From Cryobacterium sp. Y11 (lineage in GTDB: Bacteria; Actinomycetota; Actinomycetes; Actinomycetales; Microbacteriaceae): a DNA stretch of 64,000 nt. The stretch lies in NCBI RefSeq assembly GCF_002929535.1, contig NZ_PJJO01000056.1, forward strand, positions 62,001 through 126,000. The letters are read 5' to 3'. How positions within the stretch are numbered: position 1 is the first letter of the stretch; the number at the start of each line of letters is the position of its first letter. Below are positions 26,574 to 42,362 of this stretch, one piece after another. A program made the position numbers and the translations under genes. The notes below the pieces were generated by a model, which worked only from the letters and a program-made list of their open reading frames with translations, ran no database searches and was not told the origin of the DNA.

Positions 26574-28028
26574 ATGACAATCGCAACGACCGAACGGGCA
26601 CCCAAGCAGGTCGCCATCAACGACATTGGATCTGCTGAAGACTTTCTTGCCGCGGTCGAAAAGACTCTGAAATTCTTCAACGACGGAGACCTCATCGAGG
26701 GCACCGTTGTGAAGATCGACCGCGACGAGGTTCTCCTCGACGTTGGGTACAAGACTGAGGGTGTCATTCCCTCGCGCGAACTTTCCATCAAGCACGACGT
26801 TGACCCCTCCGAGGTTGTCAAGGTCGGCGACCTGGTCGAGGCCCTCGTTCTTCAGAAAGAAGACAAAGAAGGCCGCCTCATTCTCTCCAAGAAGCGCGCT
26901 CAGTACGAGCGTGCATGGGGCGATGTTGAGAAGATCAAGGAGTCCGACGGTGTTGTCACCGGTTCGGTTATCGAGGTCGTCAAGGGTGGACTCATCGTCG
27001 ACATCGGCCTGCGTGGCTTCCTGCCGGCATCGCTCATCGAACTTCGTCGCGTTCGCGACCTGACCCCGTACCTGGGCCAGGAAATCGAAGCGAAGATTCT
27101 CGAACTCGACAAGAACCGCAACAACGTTGTGCTGTCGCGTCGCGCCCTGCTCGAGCAGACCCAGAGCGAAAGCCGCACCACGTTCCTCAACAACCTCCAG
27201 AAGGGACAGGTCCGCAAGGGCGTCGTCTCCTCGATCGTCAACTTCGGTGCGTTCGTCGACCTCGGCGGCGTCGATGGTCTGGTTCACGTTTCCGAGCTCA
27301 GCTGGAAGCACATTGAGCACGCCAGCGAGGTCGTTGAAGTTGGCCAGGAAGTCACCGTCGAGATCCTCGAAGTTGACCTCGACCGCGAGCGTGTCTCGCT
27401 GTCGTTGAAGGCAACGCAGGAAGACCCGTGGCAGGTATTCGCCCGCACCCACGCCATCGGCCAGGTTGCACCGGGTAAGGTCACCAAGCTCGTTCCGTTC
27501 GGCGCGTTCGTTCGCGTTGCCGAGGGCATCGAGGGTCTCGTGCACATCTCCGAGCTGTCCGGCAAGCACGTTGAGCTCGCCGAGCAGGTTGTCTCGGTCG
27601 GCGACGAGGTCTTCGTCAAGGTCATCGACATCGACCTCGAGCGTCGCCGCATTTCGCTCAGCCTCAAGCAGGCCAACGATGGCGTCGACCCCGACGGCAC
27701 CGAGTTCGACCCGGCGCTCTACGGAATGCTCACCGAGTACGACGACAAGGGCCAGTACAAGTACCCCGAAGGCTTCGATTCCGAGACCAACGAGTGGCGC
27801 GAAGGCTTTGACGAGCAGCGCGAAAAGTGGGAGCAGGACTACGCTGCAGCCCAGGCACGTTGGGAAGCCCACAAGAAGCAGGTTTCGACCGCGAACGACG
27901 AGATCGCTGCCCCCAGCGACGTCGCACCGGCCGGCTCTGCCTTCTCGAGCGAGTCGGCTGGCGCCGGCACGCTCGCCGACGACGAAGCACTCGCGGCTCT
28001 CCGCGAGAAGCTCTCCGGCGGCAACTAG
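26574..28028 (+). CDS. rpsA: 30S ribosomal protein S1
   Basis: S1 helps mRNA bind the 30S subunit. The 484-residue protein contains four S1 (OB-fold) repeats: about residues 35-110 (GDLIEGTVVKIDRDEVLLDV), 120-190 (GVVTGSVIEVVKGGLIVDIG), 205-280 (GQVRKGVVSSIVNFGAFVDL) and 290-365 (PGKVTKLVPFGAFVRV). A C-terminal tail rich in Glu, Ala and Trp follows. Four repeats are the usual actinobacterial number. The gene has a long leader with its own promoter and a strong terminator, so it is transcribed alone. Confidence 0.97.
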   Translation: MTIATTERAPKQVAINDIGSAEDFLAAVEKTLKFFNDGDLIEGTVVKIDRDEVLLDVGYKTEGVIPSRELSIKHDVDPSEVVKVGDLVEALVLQKEDKEGRLILSKKRAQYERAWGDVEKIKESDGVVTGSVIEVVKGGLIVDIGLRGFLPASLIELRRVRDLTPYLGQEIEAKILELDKNRNNVVLSRRALLEQTQSESRTTFLNNLQKGQVRKGVVSSIVNFGAFVDLGGVDGLVHVSELSWKHIEHASEVVEVGQEVTVEILEVDLDRERVSLSLKATQEDPWQVFARTHAIGQVAPGKVTKLVPFGAFVRVAEGIEGLVHISELSGKHVELAEQVVSVGDEVFVKVIDIDLERRRISLSLKQANDGVDPDGTEFDPALYGMLTEYDDKGQYKYPEGFDSETNEWREGFDEQREKWEQDYAAAQARWEAHKKQVSTANDEIAAPSDVAPAGSAFSSESAGAGTLADDEALAALREKLSGGN

Positions 28029-28053
28029 CAATAAAGTAGCATAGCTAAAAAGC

Positions 28054-28093
28054 ACACGGCGGGCCGTATCCTTCGGGATACGGCCCGCCGTGT
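28054..28093 (+). terminator. Terminator after rpsA
   Basis: ACACGGCGGGCCGTATCC and GGATACGGCCCGCCGTGT make a perfect 18-bp stem closed by a TTCG tetraloop, followed by TTTAAAA. It begins 25 nt after the rpsA stop. Confidence 0.92.
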
Positions 28094-28221
28094 TTAAAAT
28101 CACGTGCAACTGGGCTCGGTCAGATTCTTGATAGCGGATGCGACCGTACCGCGACAAGGCAGCGTCCCCTCCCGTGTGGGGGCGGGATGTTCCGGGTCAC
28201 CTCGTAGACTGACGCAGCAGA

Positions 28222-28233
28222 TAGTCTGGCGGG
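28222..28233 (+). promoter_or_regulatory. -10 element directly before coaE
   Basis: TAGTCT at 28222-28227 ends 6 nt before ATG 28234; the gap GGCGGG could also act as a ribosome site. A second candidate, TAGACT, lies at 28205-28210. Confidence 0.45.
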
Positions 28234-28899
28234 ATGTATCTAATTGGGCTGACCGGCGGAATCGCCTCTGGCAAAAGTACCGTGGCCAAACGCCTCACCT
28301 CGCACGGTGCCGTCGGTGTGGACGCCGATCAACTAGCGCGTGAGGTCGTTGCACCCGGTACCCCGGCACTGGCTGCCATTGCTGCGGAATTTGGCAATGA
28401 CCTTCTGCTACCGGACGGCAGCCTCAACCGCGCCGCGCTCGGCACCATCATCTTCACTGACTCGGTGCAACGTGAACGGCTTAACGCCATCACCCATCCT
28501 GCAGTGCGCCGGCTCACCCGCGATCGGGTTGCGGAAGCGGGCGCCGCCGACCCGCATGCCATCGTGGTGTATGACGTTCCGCTCTTGGCCGAGGCCATCG
28601 CTGGAGGCCTGGTTACTTTCGATCTGATTGTCGTCGTGCACGCCGATGCCTCGACCCGGATTCAACGCATGATCGAGCTCCGCGGGCTGACCGAGTCGGA
28701 GGCCACTTCGCGGATTGGCGCGCAGGCGAGCGATGCGGAGCGTCTCGCCCTGGCCGACGTCGTGATCGACAACACGGGCACCGTCGAAGAGACGCTGGCC
28801 CAGGTTGATGCGCTCTGGGAGCGCGTACGGGTGGCCGAAGCTGGTACGGCCGAAGCGATTGCCGGCATCCGCTCTGCCAACTCCGCTCACGAGGGCTGA
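28234..28899 (+). CDS. coaE: Dephospho-CoA kinase
   Basis: CoaE adds the 3'-phosphate to dephospho-CoA, the last step of coenzyme A synthesis. The 221-residue P-loop kinase begins MYLIGLTGGIASGKSTVAKR (Walker A) and has DADQLAREVVAPG, the ITHPAVRRL segment, VYDVPLLAEA and the lid-side QRMIELRGLTESEATSRI. Position between rpsA and uvrB is common in actinobacteria. The C-terminus is slightly longer than in minimal forms and low in complexity. Confidence 0.96.
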   Translation: MYLIGLTGGIASGKSTVAKRLTSHGAVGVDADQLAREVVAPGTPALAAIAAEFGNDLLLPDGSLNRAALGTIIFTDSVQRERLNAITHPAVRRLTRDRVAEAGAADPHAIVVYDVPLLAEAIAGGLVTFDLIVVVHADASTRIQRMIELRGLTESEATSRIGAQASDAERLALADVVIDNTGTVEETLAQVDALWERVRVAEAGTAEAIAGIRSANSAHEG

Positions 28900-28916
28900 C
28901 TGTCAGACCCAGTTTG

Positions 28917-28928
28917 TAGAATGGAGGC
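28917..28928 (+). promoter_or_regulatory. -10 element directly before uvrB
   Basis: TAGAAT at 28917-28922 ends 6 nt before ATG 28929, and the gap holds GGAGG, a good ribosome site. CTGACT at 28896-28901 is a weak -35 candidate with a short spacer. Confidence 0.5.
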
Positions 28929-30992
<2,064 letters not shown>

Positions 30993-31044
30993 CCGACGGT
31001 CGCACGCCTCCGTGCAGGGTACCTCCGCCGACCCTGAGCGTCGC

Positions 31045-31104
31045 GGCACTCGTTTGAGCTCGCAGCACTCGTTGCAACCGGTGCCGCCATCCCCAACGAG
31101 TGCC
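31045..31104. repeat. GCACTCGTT repeat cluster between uvrB and uvrA
   Basis: GGCACTCGTT at 31045-31054 is repeated as GCACTCGTT at 31065-31073 and appears inverted as AACGAGTGCC at 31095-31104. The outer pair forms a perfect 10-bp inverted repeat. It might end uvrB transcription or be a small dispersed intergenic repeat; no T-run follows. Confidence 0.55.
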
Positions 31105-31162
31105 ACGAGAGCGGATGCCCCGCGCGGCGCCTTACCTGTACGAGACTGTCAGCGGCGTTGCA

Positions 31163-31174
31163 TAGACTCGATAG
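31163..31174 (+). promoter_or_regulatory. -10 element directly before uvrA
   Basis: TAGACT at 31163-31168 ends 6 nt before GTG 31175. The gap CGATAG has no ribosome-binding character, which is the clearest case here for a leaderless message. Confidence 0.55.
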
Positions 31175-34042
<2,868 letters not shown>

Positions 34043-34056
34043 GCGACCGGACAACC

Positions 34057-35958
34057 ATGTCTGATGCCCTAAGCTATCGCCCAAAAACGGGCGAGATTCC
34101 CACGACCCCCGGCGTGTACCGGTTTCGGGACGCGACCGGGCGCATCCTCTATGTCGGCAAGGCCAAGAACCTGCGAGCCCGACTGAGCAACTACTTCGCA
34201 CCGCTGCACAGCCTGCACGAGCGTACCCGGCGCATGGTGACCAGCGCAGCCGGAGTGGAGTGGACGGTTGTTGGTACAGAGGTCGAGGCCCTGCAGCTCG
34301 AATGGATGTGGATCAACGAGTTCGATCCGCCCTTCAATGTGCAGTTCAAGGACGACAAGTCCTACCCGTACCTCGCCGTAACCCTCGCCGACGAAGCGCC
34401 GCGGGCGCTCGTGACTCGCACAGAGGGAATCAAGGGCGCTCGCTATTTCGGGCCGTATCCCAAGGTGTGGGCCGTGCACGAAACCATTGAACTCATGCTC
34501 AAGGCTTTTCCCATCCGCACCTGCAATAACGCTAATTACAAGCGCGCGATGCAGAGCGGCAAACCGTGTTTTGCCGGCCAAATCGGACGCTGCTTCGGAC
34601 CGTGCTCCGGTCTGGTCTCGATGGAAGAGCACCGCAAGGTTGTCAACGAGTTTGTCAGTTTCATGGGCAGCCACGATAAGAAGCTCATCAACGTACTCAC
34701 CCAGGAGATGAAGGACGCAGCGGCCGCGCAGCAGTACGAAATCGCGGGCAAACGGCGCGATCAGGTGCGTGCGCTCAACGCGGTGCTCGAGAAAAGCGCG
34801 GTCGTGCTGCGCGATAACGTCGACATTGACCTGTTCGCCATCGAGCAAGACGAACTCGCTGCGGCCGTGCAGCTGTTCATCGTGCGAGGCGGTCGCATCC
34901 GTGGTGTGCGTGGCTGGATGGTCGACAAGGAGCTCGACGTCACGATGAGTGAACTCATCGACTCCATGATGCAAACGGCCTACAACAACGATTCCAAACC
35001 GCCACGTGAGATCGTGCTGCCCGAGCTCCCCGATGATGCCGAGGCCCTTCAAACCTGGCTCGCCGACGTCGCCGGGCGCAGGGTGCGCCTCGTAGCGGCC
35101 CAGCGCGGTGAAAAGGCAGCCTTGCTCGTGACGGCTACCAATAACGCCAAGCAGGCGCTGATGCTCTACAAGACCCGGCGAAGCTCCGACTTTGTTGCAC
35201 GGTCCCAGGCGCTCGAAGACATCCAGGAGGCGCTCGAGATGCCAGCCGCCCCGCTGCGGATGGAATGCTACGACGTGTCCCACCTCAGCGGCACCAACGT
35301 TGTCGCATCCATGGTGGTCTTCGAAGACGGCCTGCCCCGCAAAGATGAATACCGCCGCTTTAACATTCCGGTCACGACCGACGATACCGACTCGATTTAC
35401 CAGATTCTCACGCGACGGCTCGCCTACCTGAAACCCGATTCCGGGGCAGCGGATGCGACATCCGACGCCGACATCGACACCAACCCTATCGACGCCGTGT
35501 CGGGTGAACAGAAGCGTGCCAAGTTCAAATATCAGCCAAACCTGCTCATCGTTGACGGCGGCCAACCGCAGGTAGCTGCGGCCAAGCGTGCCCTCGCCGA
35601 ATCGGGCGTCACCGGTATTCAACTCTGTGGAATCGCTAAACGACTCGAGGAAATCTGGCTGCCCGACTCCGACTATCCAGTCATTTTGCCCCGCAACAGT
35701 GACGCGCTGTTTCTGATCCAGCGCATTCGCGACGAGGCGCACCGGTTCGCCATCACCCACCAGCGAATCCGGCGCAAGAAGGACATCTCGTCGGTTTTGG
35801 GAGAAATTGCCGGGCTCGGCCCGGCCCGCGTTAAGGTTCTGCTGCAGCATTTCGGGTCGGTAGCACGGCTCAAGATTGCTTCGGCGTCGGAAATAGCGGA
35901 TGTCCGCGGTATCGGGCCGGTGCTGGCCGAATCGATCTACGCCCACCTGCGCGCGTGA
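34057..35958 (+). CDS. uvrC: Excinuclease ABC subunit UvrC
   Basis: UvrC makes the 3' and 5' incisions in nucleotide excision repair. The 633-residue protein begins with a GIY-YIG nuclease ([20 protein letters not shown]). It has a UVR motif around [20 protein letters not shown], an RNase H-like nuclease domain with [20 protein letters not shown] and [14 protein letters not shown], and a C-terminal helix-hairpin-helix pair ([32 protein letters not shown]). The 14-nt spacing from uvrA implies co-transcription. Confidence 0.97.
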   Translation: MSDALSYRPKTGEIPTTPGVYRFRDATGRILYVGKAKNLRARLSNYFAPLHSLHERTRRMVTSAAGVEWTVVGTEVEALQLEWMWINEFDPPFNVQFKDDKSYPYLAVTLADEAPRALVTRTEGIKGARYFGPYPKVWAVHETIELMLKAFPIRTCNNANYKRAMQSGKPCFAGQIGRCFGPCSGLVSMEEHRKVVNEFVSFMGSHDKKLINVLTQEMKDAAAAQQYEIAGKRRDQVRALNAVLEKSAVVLRDNVDIDLFAIEQDELAAAVQLFIVRGGRIRGVRGWMVDKELDVTMSELIDSMMQTAYNNDSKPPREIVLPELPDDAEALQTWLADVAGRRVRLVAAQRGEKAALLVTATNNAKQALMLYKTRRSSDFVARSQALEDIQEALEMPAAPLRMECYDVSHLSGTNVVASMVVFEDGLPRKDEYRRFNIPVTTDDTDSIYQILTRRLAYLKPDSGAADATSDADIDTNPIDAVSGEQKRAKFKYQPNLLIVDGGQPQVAAAKRALAESGVTGIQLCGIAKRLEEIWLPDSDYPVILPRNSDALFLIQRIRDEAHRFAITHQRIRRKKDISSVLGEIAGLGPARVKVLLQHFGSVARLKIASASEIADVRGIGPVLAESIYAHLRA

Positions 35959-36046
35959 TCGTCTAAATGCTCGAACGAAACCGCAACCTCCCAGCGCTGG
36001 GTAGGCTTGATAGACCACCAACTTCTTATTAAGGGGCTTTCAACGT

Positions 36047-36922
36047 ATGACTACGGACCCCGACAAGCAGGAAGTGCTGATCGTCACGGGAATGTCCGGG
36101 GCGGGTCGCTCTACCGTCGCCAATGCCCTCGAGGACCTCGCCTGGTACGTGGTCGACAATCTTCCGCCCCAGATGCTTCGGCCGCTGGTGGATCTGGTGG
36201 AACGAGCCGGAACCAACCTGCCCAAGATCGCTGCCGTTGTCGATATTCGCGGCCGAGACCTGTTTGGCGATTTTCTCGAAACCGTGCAACAGCTGCGTAG
36301 CGGAACCACGGTGCAGGTGATATTCCTCGAAGCCCGCGACGATGCCCTCGTGCGCCGGTTTGAATCCGTGCGCCGCCCGCATCCGCTGCAGGGTGATGGC
36401 ACTCTGCTCGACGGTATTGCCGCCGAGCGTTCCCGGTTACTGGCAGTGCGCGAGTCGAGTGACCTGGTCATTGACACCTCAGACCTCAACGTTCACCAGC
36501 TCGCGACGACCATCACCGAGCGGTTCGCCGCCGAGGGCACCGCGGGCGTGCAGTTGACCATTATGAGTTTTGGATTCAAATACGGGTTGCCGACGGATGT
36601 TGATTTGGTCGTCGATGCTCGTTTTCTGCCCAATCCGTTTTGGATTCCAGAGCTGCGCGCGCACACCGGTGTCGACCCGGAGGTGAGAGACTTTGTACTT
36701 GCCCAAACTGGTGCCCTCGAATTCATCGATCACTATGCGGCCGCAATGGCGCCGGTTCTAGCCGGCTATCAGCGCGAAAACAAGCGTCATGCGACCATCG
36801 GCATTGGCTGCACTGGAGGCAAACATCGCTCCGTCGCCATGGCACGAGAACTTGCCGCCCGACTCGAAAAACTTCCGGGAGTCGCGATCAATATCAAGGA
36901 CCGCGACCTCGGACGCGAATAG
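36047..36922 (+). CDS. rapZ: RapZ/YvcJ nucleotide-binding protein
   Basis: The 291-residue protein has the Walker A GMSGAGRSTVANALEDLAWY, the LPPQML segment, LEARDDALVRRFESVRRPHP, a central DTSDLNVHQL, and the C-terminal FGFKYGLPTDVDLVVDARFL, GIGCTGGKHRSVAMARELA blocks of the family. In enteric bacteria RapZ guides RNase E to small RNAs; in Gram-positives (YvcJ) the role is less clear, and binding of nucleotide or UDP-sugar ligands has been described. It follows uvrC and precedes whiA, but the yvcK-type gene often found between them is absent. Confidence 0.94.
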   Translation: MTTDPDKQEVLIVTGMSGAGRSTVANALEDLAWYVVDNLPPQMLRPLVDLVERAGTNLPKIAAVVDIRGRDLFGDFLETVQQLRSGTTVQVIFLEARDDALVRRFESVRRPHPLQGDGTLLDGIAAERSRLLAVRESSDLVIDTSDLNVHQLATTITERFAAEGTAGVQLTIMSFGFKYGLPTDVDLVVDARFLPNPFWIPELRAHTGVDPEVRDFVLAQTGALEFIDHYAAAMAPVLAGYQRENKRHATIGIGCTGGKHRSVAMARELAARLEKLPGVAINIKDRDLGRE

Positions 36923-37015
36923 AAGCGGCCGCGTATAGCATCCGCTGTTTTACCGCGTTCTTCCCGCCTTCACTATTCAGACCCAACGCAACTGATCAAC
37001 AGAATGGAAAAGCGA

Positions 37016-37996
37016 TTGGCACTCACCGCCGACGTTAAAGATGAACTTTCGCGCGTGGAGGTCCCCAAGACCACCGTGCGCGCGGCCGAACTGGCCACTA
37101 TTCTCCGGTTCTCCGGAGGATTGCACATGATCAGCAGCCGCATCGCGATCGAATCCGAGCTCGACACCGCCATCCTGGCGCGTCGGGTGCGCAAGGACCT
37201 CGCCGAGCTCTACGGGGTGCGGAGCGCCCTGCAAGTCATCGCCGCTACAGGCCTGCGTCAGTCGAGCCACTACCTCGTTCAGGTCATCGAGGGTGGCGAG
37301 ACCCTGGCGCGCCAGACCGGTCTGCTGGATGCTCGCCGCCGACCGATTCGCGGCCTGCCGAACCGACTCACCACCGGGTCCAAGGAAGAAATTTGCGCAG
37401 TTTGGCGTGGAGCATTCCTGGCCAACGGCACACTGACCGATCCGGGTCGATCGGCGGCCCTCGAGGTCGTCTGCCCCGGCAACGAAGCGGCCATGGCACT
37501 GGTTGGAGCGGCCGGACGCCTCGGCGTCGCCGCCAAGGCGCGCGAGGTGCGCGGGGTTCACCGGGTCGTCATCCGGGATGGCGACGCCATCGGAGCAATG
37601 CTCGTACACATGGGTGCCGCCAATACCGTGCTCAACTGGGAGACGCTCCGCCAGCGCCGGGAAGTACGCGCCACCGCCAACCGCCTGGTCAACTTCGACG
37701 ACGCCAACCTGCGCCGGTCGGCCGAGGCCGCCGTCGCGGCCTGCGCGCGGGTGCAGCGAGCCATGGACATTCTCGGCGAGGATATCCCCAAACACCTCCG
37801 CTATGCCGGCGACCTACGCCTCAACTTTCGCGATTCCAGCCTCGACGAGCTCGGCCACCATGCCGACCCGCCCATGACCAAGGATGCCGTCGCCGGCAGG
37901 ATCCGCCGCCTCCTCGCCATGGCAGACAAAAAAGCGGTCGAACTTGGCGTCGAGGGGACCGATGTACCGTACCCGGTGCACCCGGATGACGCCTGA
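37016..37996 (+). CDS. whiA: DNA-binding regulator WhiA
   Basis: WhiA is a sporulation and cell-division regulator conserved in Gram-positives. It has an N-terminal LAGLIDADG-like fold ([20 protein letters not shown]) and a C-terminal helix-turn-helix ([32 protein letters not shown]). TTG 37016 is preferred: GGAAAAG lies 5 nt upstream, it gives the usual start [13 protein letters not shown] and a 326-residue protein. ATG 37004 is in frame but has no ribosome site and adds only MEKR. In non-sporulating actinobacteria WhiA is thought to act in cell division. Confidence 0.93.
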   Translation: MALTADVKDELSRVEVPKTTVRAAELATILRFSGGLHMISSRIAIESELDTAILARRVRKDLAELYGVRSALQVIAATGLRQSSHYLVQVIEGGETLARQTGLLDARRRPIRGLPNRLTTGSKEEICAVWRGAFLANGTLTDPGRSAALEVVCPGNEAAMALVGAAGRLGVAAKAREVRGVHRVVIRDGDAIGAMLVHMGAANTVLNWETLRQRREVRATANRLVNFDDANLRRSAEAAVAACARVQRAMDILGEDIPKHLRYAGDLRLNFRDSSLDELGHHADPPMTKDAVAGRIRRLLAMADKKAVELGVEGTDVPYPVHPDDA

Positions 37997-38029
37997 GTCC
38001 GTCGATTCTGTACGCGGGAACCCCGCAGG

Positions 38030-38035
38030 TAGACT
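38030..38035 (+). promoter_or_regulatory. Possible sodA -10 element
   Basis: TAGACT at 38030-38035 lies 61 nt before sodA. A strong GAGGAG ribosome site precedes the ATG. No regulator site, such as an iron box, is clear. Confidence 0.35.
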
Positions 38036-38096
38036 GGAATGTGCTCACATCGCCACCGCGTCCGTTGTGGTGACACCATCGAAGAGGAGATAAGTA

Positions 38097-38723
38097 ATGG
38101 CTGAATATACCCTGCCCACCCTTGACTATGACTACTCGGCCCTCGAGCCCAGCATTAGCGGCACCATCATGGAACTTCACCATGGCAAGCACCACCAGGC
38201 GTACGTTACCGGCGCGAACACCGCGCTCGCCCAGCTCGCTGAGGCCCGCGACAGCGGGAGCCTTGCCAACGTGAACAAACTGGAGAAGGACCTCGCCTTC
38301 AACCTCGGCGGCCATGTCAACCACTCCATCTTCTGGACCAACCTCTCCCCGAACGGCGGAGACAAGCCTGTCGGCGAGCTCGCAGCTGCGATCGATGACA
38401 ACTTCGGCTCATTCGACAAGTTCCAAGCACACTTCACCGCTGCCGCGCTAGGCGTGCAGGGTTCCGGCTGGGCTGTCCTGGCCTGGGACTCGATCGGTGC
38501 ACGACTAATCATCCAGCAGTTCTTCGATCAGCAGTCCAACTTCGCAGCTGGTACCGTTCCGGTACTCATGCTCGATGTTTGGGAGCACGCTTACTACCTC
38601 GACTACCGCAACGTGCGTGCCGACTACGTGAAGGCATTCTGGAACATCGCCAACTGGGCGAACGTTCAGGAGCGCTTCACTGTGGCACGCGAGAAGACTA
38701 ACGGGTTGCTGCTACTCTCATAG
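38097..38723 (+). CDS. sodA: Superoxide dismutase, Fe/Mn type
   Basis: The 208-residue enzyme removes superoxide. Metal ligands appear in [14 protein letters not shown] (first His), [10 protein letters not shown] (second His) and [15 protein letters not shown] (Asp and His). The second-shell residues, GG before HVNHS and Gln in FFDQQSN, are more like manganese-using members; mycobacterial FeSOD has His at that later site. Mn use is therefore an inference. No signal peptide is present. It stands alone between whiA and gap. Confidence 0.96.
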   Translation: MAEYTLPTLDYDYSALEPSISGTIMELHHGKHHQAYVTGANTALAQLAEARDSGSLANVNKLEKDLAFNLGGHVNHSIFWTNLSPNGGDKPVGELAAAIDDNFGSFDKFQAHFTAAALGVQGSGWAVLAWDSIGARLIIQQFFDQQSNFAAGTVPVLMLDVWEHAYYLDYRNVRADYVKAFWNIANWANVQERFTVAREKTNGLLLLS

Positions 38724-38728
38724 CCTGT

Positions 38729-38770
38729 CGGTGCCCCGCCCCTGCGTTTCCGTGCACGGGCGGGGCACCG
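38729..38770 (+). terminator. Hairpin after sodA
   Basis: CGGTGCCCCGCCC and GGGCGGGGCACCG form a perfect 13-bp stem with a 16-nt loop, 6 nt after the stop. It lacks a T-run, so termination may be weak or Rho-assisted. Confidence 0.65.
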
Positions 38771-38825
38771 CTCGCTGCTGCACACCCGCATATTTGTCAT
38801 CGCGCCTTACAGCGCCCTTTTCTAA

Positions 38826-39845
<1,020 letters not shown>

Positions 39846-39855
39846 CGGCCGCGCG

Positions 39856-41070
39856 GTGACGTTACGCACGATTGACTCGCTCGGCCCGCTCACCGGGAAG
39901 CGGGTAATTGTCCGCTTCGACCTGAATGTTCCGCTGAAAAACGGGCAGATCACCGACGACGGACGAGTGCGGGCGTCACTGCCCACTCTGAACGCCCTCG
40001 TCGCACAGGGCGCCCGTGTGGTGATTGTTTCTCACCTCGGGCGCCCTGACGGAGCCGTTGACTCACAGTTCAGCCTCAAGGCGGTGGCGACTCGACTCAG
40101 CGAACTGGTGAATCTTCCGATCGCCTTCGCCACCGACACCGTTGGCCCCTCCGCTACTGCGGCAGTCGCAGCACTGCACAACGGCGAAATCGTCGTCTTA
40201 GAAAACCTGCGCTTCAACGCCGGCGAGACCAGCAAAGTGGATGCCGACCGCCTCGCGTTCGCCCAGCAGCTCGCCGGCCTCGGGGACGCACTCGTCTCCG
40301 ACGGCTTCGGCGTGGTTCACCGCAAGCAGGCCAGCGTGTTCGATCTCGCATCGCTCCTGCCGAGCGCGGCCGGCCTGCTTATCGCAGCCGAGCTCGACGT
40401 GCTGGATCGCCTCACCGAAAAGCCGGAGGCGCCGTATACCGTCATCCTCGGCGGTTCCAAGGTGAGCGACAAGCTCGGCGTCATCGGCCACTTGCTACCC
40501 CGTGTGAATTCGCTTCTGATCGGTGGAGGCATGCTTTTCACTTTTCTGGCCGCCCAAGGACACAAGGTTGGCGCAAGCTTGCTGGAAAGCGATCAGATCG
40601 AGACGGTACGCGGCTACCTGGCTGAGGCGGACCGCCTCGGCGTCAAGATCGTGCTCCCCACCGACGTCGTTGTAGCCTCGAAGTTTGGTGCAGATGCCGA
40701 GCACGTGATCACGCCGGCTGACAGCATCGAGAATACGCCGTTCGGCGCGGCCGGACTCGGACTCGACATCGGACCGGACACCGCAAAAGCGTTCGCGGAG
40801 ACTATTCGGGCGTCGAACACCGTGTTCTGGAACGGCCCTATGGGCGTCTTCGAACTGGCACCGTTTGCGGAAGGCACCCGCACGGTCGCATCAGCACTAA
40901 CCGAGGTAACCGGCCTCAGCGTGGTCGGCGGTGGCGATTCAGCCGCGGCCGTGCGCATTCTCGGATTCAACGATGACCAATTCGGTCACATTTCAACCGG
41001 CGGTGGCGCAAGCCTCGAATTTCTCGAGGGCAAACGTCTACCAGGACTGGAGGTCCTCGGATGGCAGTGA
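39856..41070 (+). CDS. pgk: Phosphoglycerate kinase
   Basis: Pgk makes ATP from 1,3-bisphosphoglycerate. The 404-residue protein begins [20 protein letters not shown] and has [58 protein letters not shown] and [13 protein letters not shown] 39856 is chosen because upstream in-frame starts lie inside gap. Its end overlaps tpiA by 10 nt. Confidence 0.97.
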   Translation: MTLRTIDSLGPLTGKRVIVRFDLNVPLKNGQITDDGRVRASLPTLNALVAQGARVVIVSHLGRPDGAVDSQFSLKAVATRLSELVNLPIAFATDTVGPSATAAVAALHNGEIVVLENLRFNAGETSKVDADRLAFAQQLAGLGDALVSDGFGVVHRKQASVFDLASLLPSAAGLLIAAELDVLDRLTEKPEAPYTVILGGSKVSDKLGVIGHLLPRVNSLLIGGGMLFTFLAAQGHKVGASLLESDQIETVRGYLAEADRLGVKIVLPTDVVVASKFGADAEHVITPADSIENTPFGAAGLGLDIGPDTAKAFAETIRASNTVFWNGPMGVFELAPFAEGTRTVASALTEVTGLSVVGGGDSAAAVRILGFNDDQFGHISTGGGASLEFLEGKRLPGLEVLGWQ

Positions 41071-41861
41071 ACATCAACCCTCGGCGCACACCGCTGATTG
41101 CGGGTAACTGGAAGATGAACCTGGATCACCTCCAGACCATCGCCTTCGTGCAGAAGCTCGCGTGGAATCTCAAGGACGCCGACCACGACTTCACCGCAGT
41201 AGAAGTGGCAGTGTTTCCGCCGTTCACCGACCTGCGCAGCGTGCAGACCCTGGTCTCGGCCGACAAGCTGCCGCTGGCCTTTGGTGCACAAGACCTCTCC
41301 GCGCACGATTCCGGCGCCTACACCGGTGAGATCTCGGGTGCGTTCCTGGCCCAGTTGGAGTGCCAGTACGTCATCATCGGTCACTCCGAACGACGTACCC
41401 TGCACAACGAGTCCGATGAGCAGGTCGCCGCGAAGGTGGCAGCAGCGTTAAAGCACAACCTGGTGCCGCTCATCTGCGTCGGTGAGAGTGCTGACGACCT
41501 GGCTGTACACGGTCCGAGCGCTGTTCCCGTCGCCCAGCTGCGTGCCGCCCTTGCTGGTGTCACCAACGCAGCCGATATCGTGGTCGCGTACGAACCGGTT
41601 TGGGCCATTGGCTCCGGCCAGGCGGCCACGCCGGAGCAGGCCGAACAGGTAGCTGCAGCCCTGCGTGGTGTTCTCACCGAAACCCTCGGGCAGGACGTGG
41701 CCGACAAGACGCGCATTCTCTATGGCGGATCGGTCAAAAGCGGCAACATTGCCGCGTTCATGCGTGAGCCCAACGTTGACGGGGCCCTCGTCGGTGGCGC
41801 GAGTCTGGATATTCCAGAGTTCTCCAGCATCATCCGGTATCAGAAGCACGTCGGTCTCTAA
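41061..41861 (+). CDS. tpiA: Triosephosphate isomerase
   Basis: TpiA interconverts dihydroxyacetone phosphate and glyceraldehyde-3-phosphate. The 266-residue barrel has AGNWKMNLDH, the catalytic His in VIIGHSERR, the catalytic Glu in VVAYEPVWAIGSG, and the phosphate loops YGGSVKSGN and GALVGGASL. It overlaps pgk by 10 nt and is followed by a strong hairpin. Confidence 0.97.
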   Translation: MAVNINPRRTPLIAGNWKMNLDHLQTIAFVQKLAWNLKDADHDFTAVEVAVFPPFTDLRSVQTLVSADKLPLAFGAQDLSAHDSGAYTGEISGAFLAQLECQYVIIGHSERRTLHNESDEQVAAKVAAALKHNLVPLICVGESADDLAVHGPSAVPVAQLRAALAGVTNAADIVVAYEPVWAIGSGQAATPEQAEQVAAALRGVLTETLGQDVADKTRILYGGSVKSGNIAAFMREPNVDGALVGGASLDIPEFSSIIRYQKHVGL

Positions 41862-41882
41862 ACCGGCGCGAACCTGACTTCG

Positions 41883-41922
41883 ACGAGCGAGGCGGTTGCC
41901 CATCGGCAACTGCCTCGCTCGT
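41883..41922 (+). terminator. Terminator after tpiA
   Basis: ACGAGCGAGGCGGTTGCC pairs with GGCAACTGCCTCGCTCGT over 18 bp with one G-T pair and a CATC loop, 21 nt after the stop. It ends the gap-pgk-tpiA operon just ahead of the secG promoter. Confidence 0.85.
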
Positions 41923-41932
41923 GTGTGCAGGG

Positions 41933-41938
41933 TATAAT
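41933..41938 (+). promoter_or_regulatory. secG promoter -10 box
   Basis: A perfect TATAAT lies 11 nt after the tpiA terminator and 53 nt before the secG GTG. No good -35 is visible 17 nt upstream, where the terminator stem lies. Confidence 0.6.
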
Positions 41939-41991
41939 TACGATGGTCTGGGCGCCAGAGTTGCGCCAACCGTGTTTGTGAAAGGTTTCGT

Positions 41992-42243
41992 GTGGAGATT
42001 CTCCAGGTCGTCATGCAGGTACTCGTCGGAATTACGAGTCTCCTGCTCACCATGCTCATTCTGTTGCACAAGGGCCGGGGTGGTGGGCTGTCCGATATGT
42101 TCGGCGGCGGTGTGACTTCCAACCTCGGCGCTTCGGGGGTTGCCGAACGTAACCTTAATCGCATCACCGTCATTCTGGGACTGTTGTGGATCTCCTGCAT
42201 CGTCGTTCTCGGGTTGATCACTAAGTTTGACACCGGGGCCTGA
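41992..42243 (+). CDS. secG: Preprotein translocase subunit SecG
   Basis: SecG is the small auxiliary subunit of the SecYEG channel. The 83-residue protein has two membrane helices (about residues 3-23 and 55-77) around the conserved cytoplasmic loop HKGRGGGLSDMFGG. It starts with GTG behind AAAGG. Its place directly after tpiA is the common actinobacterial order. Confidence 0.95.
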   Translation: MEILQVVMQVLVGITSLLLTMLILLHKGRGGGLSDMFGGGVTSNLGASGVAERNLNRITVILGLLWISCIVVLGLITKFDTGA

Positions 42244-42362
42244 CTTTTCGCTCCGGTGAGAGTTACCCTTGATGTAGCGGTACGACCACATGCGGCGGCA
42301 TAAGCAATCACAGCAGTAGTCGCAGCACGTACTGCCGTACGTATTTGTGACAGTACATTTGT

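Noticed and set aside
26547..28157. Long minus-strand ORF opposite rpsA (536 codons)
   Set aside because: Antisense of four repeated S1 domains gives a repetitive Leu/Val/Asp-rich translation; typical of antisense shadow.
34069..36021. Long minus-strand ORF opposite uvrC (650 codons)
   Set aside because: Shadow of uvrC caused by GC-rich third positions; the uvrC frame has clear nuclease motifs and the antisense protein has no recognisable domain.
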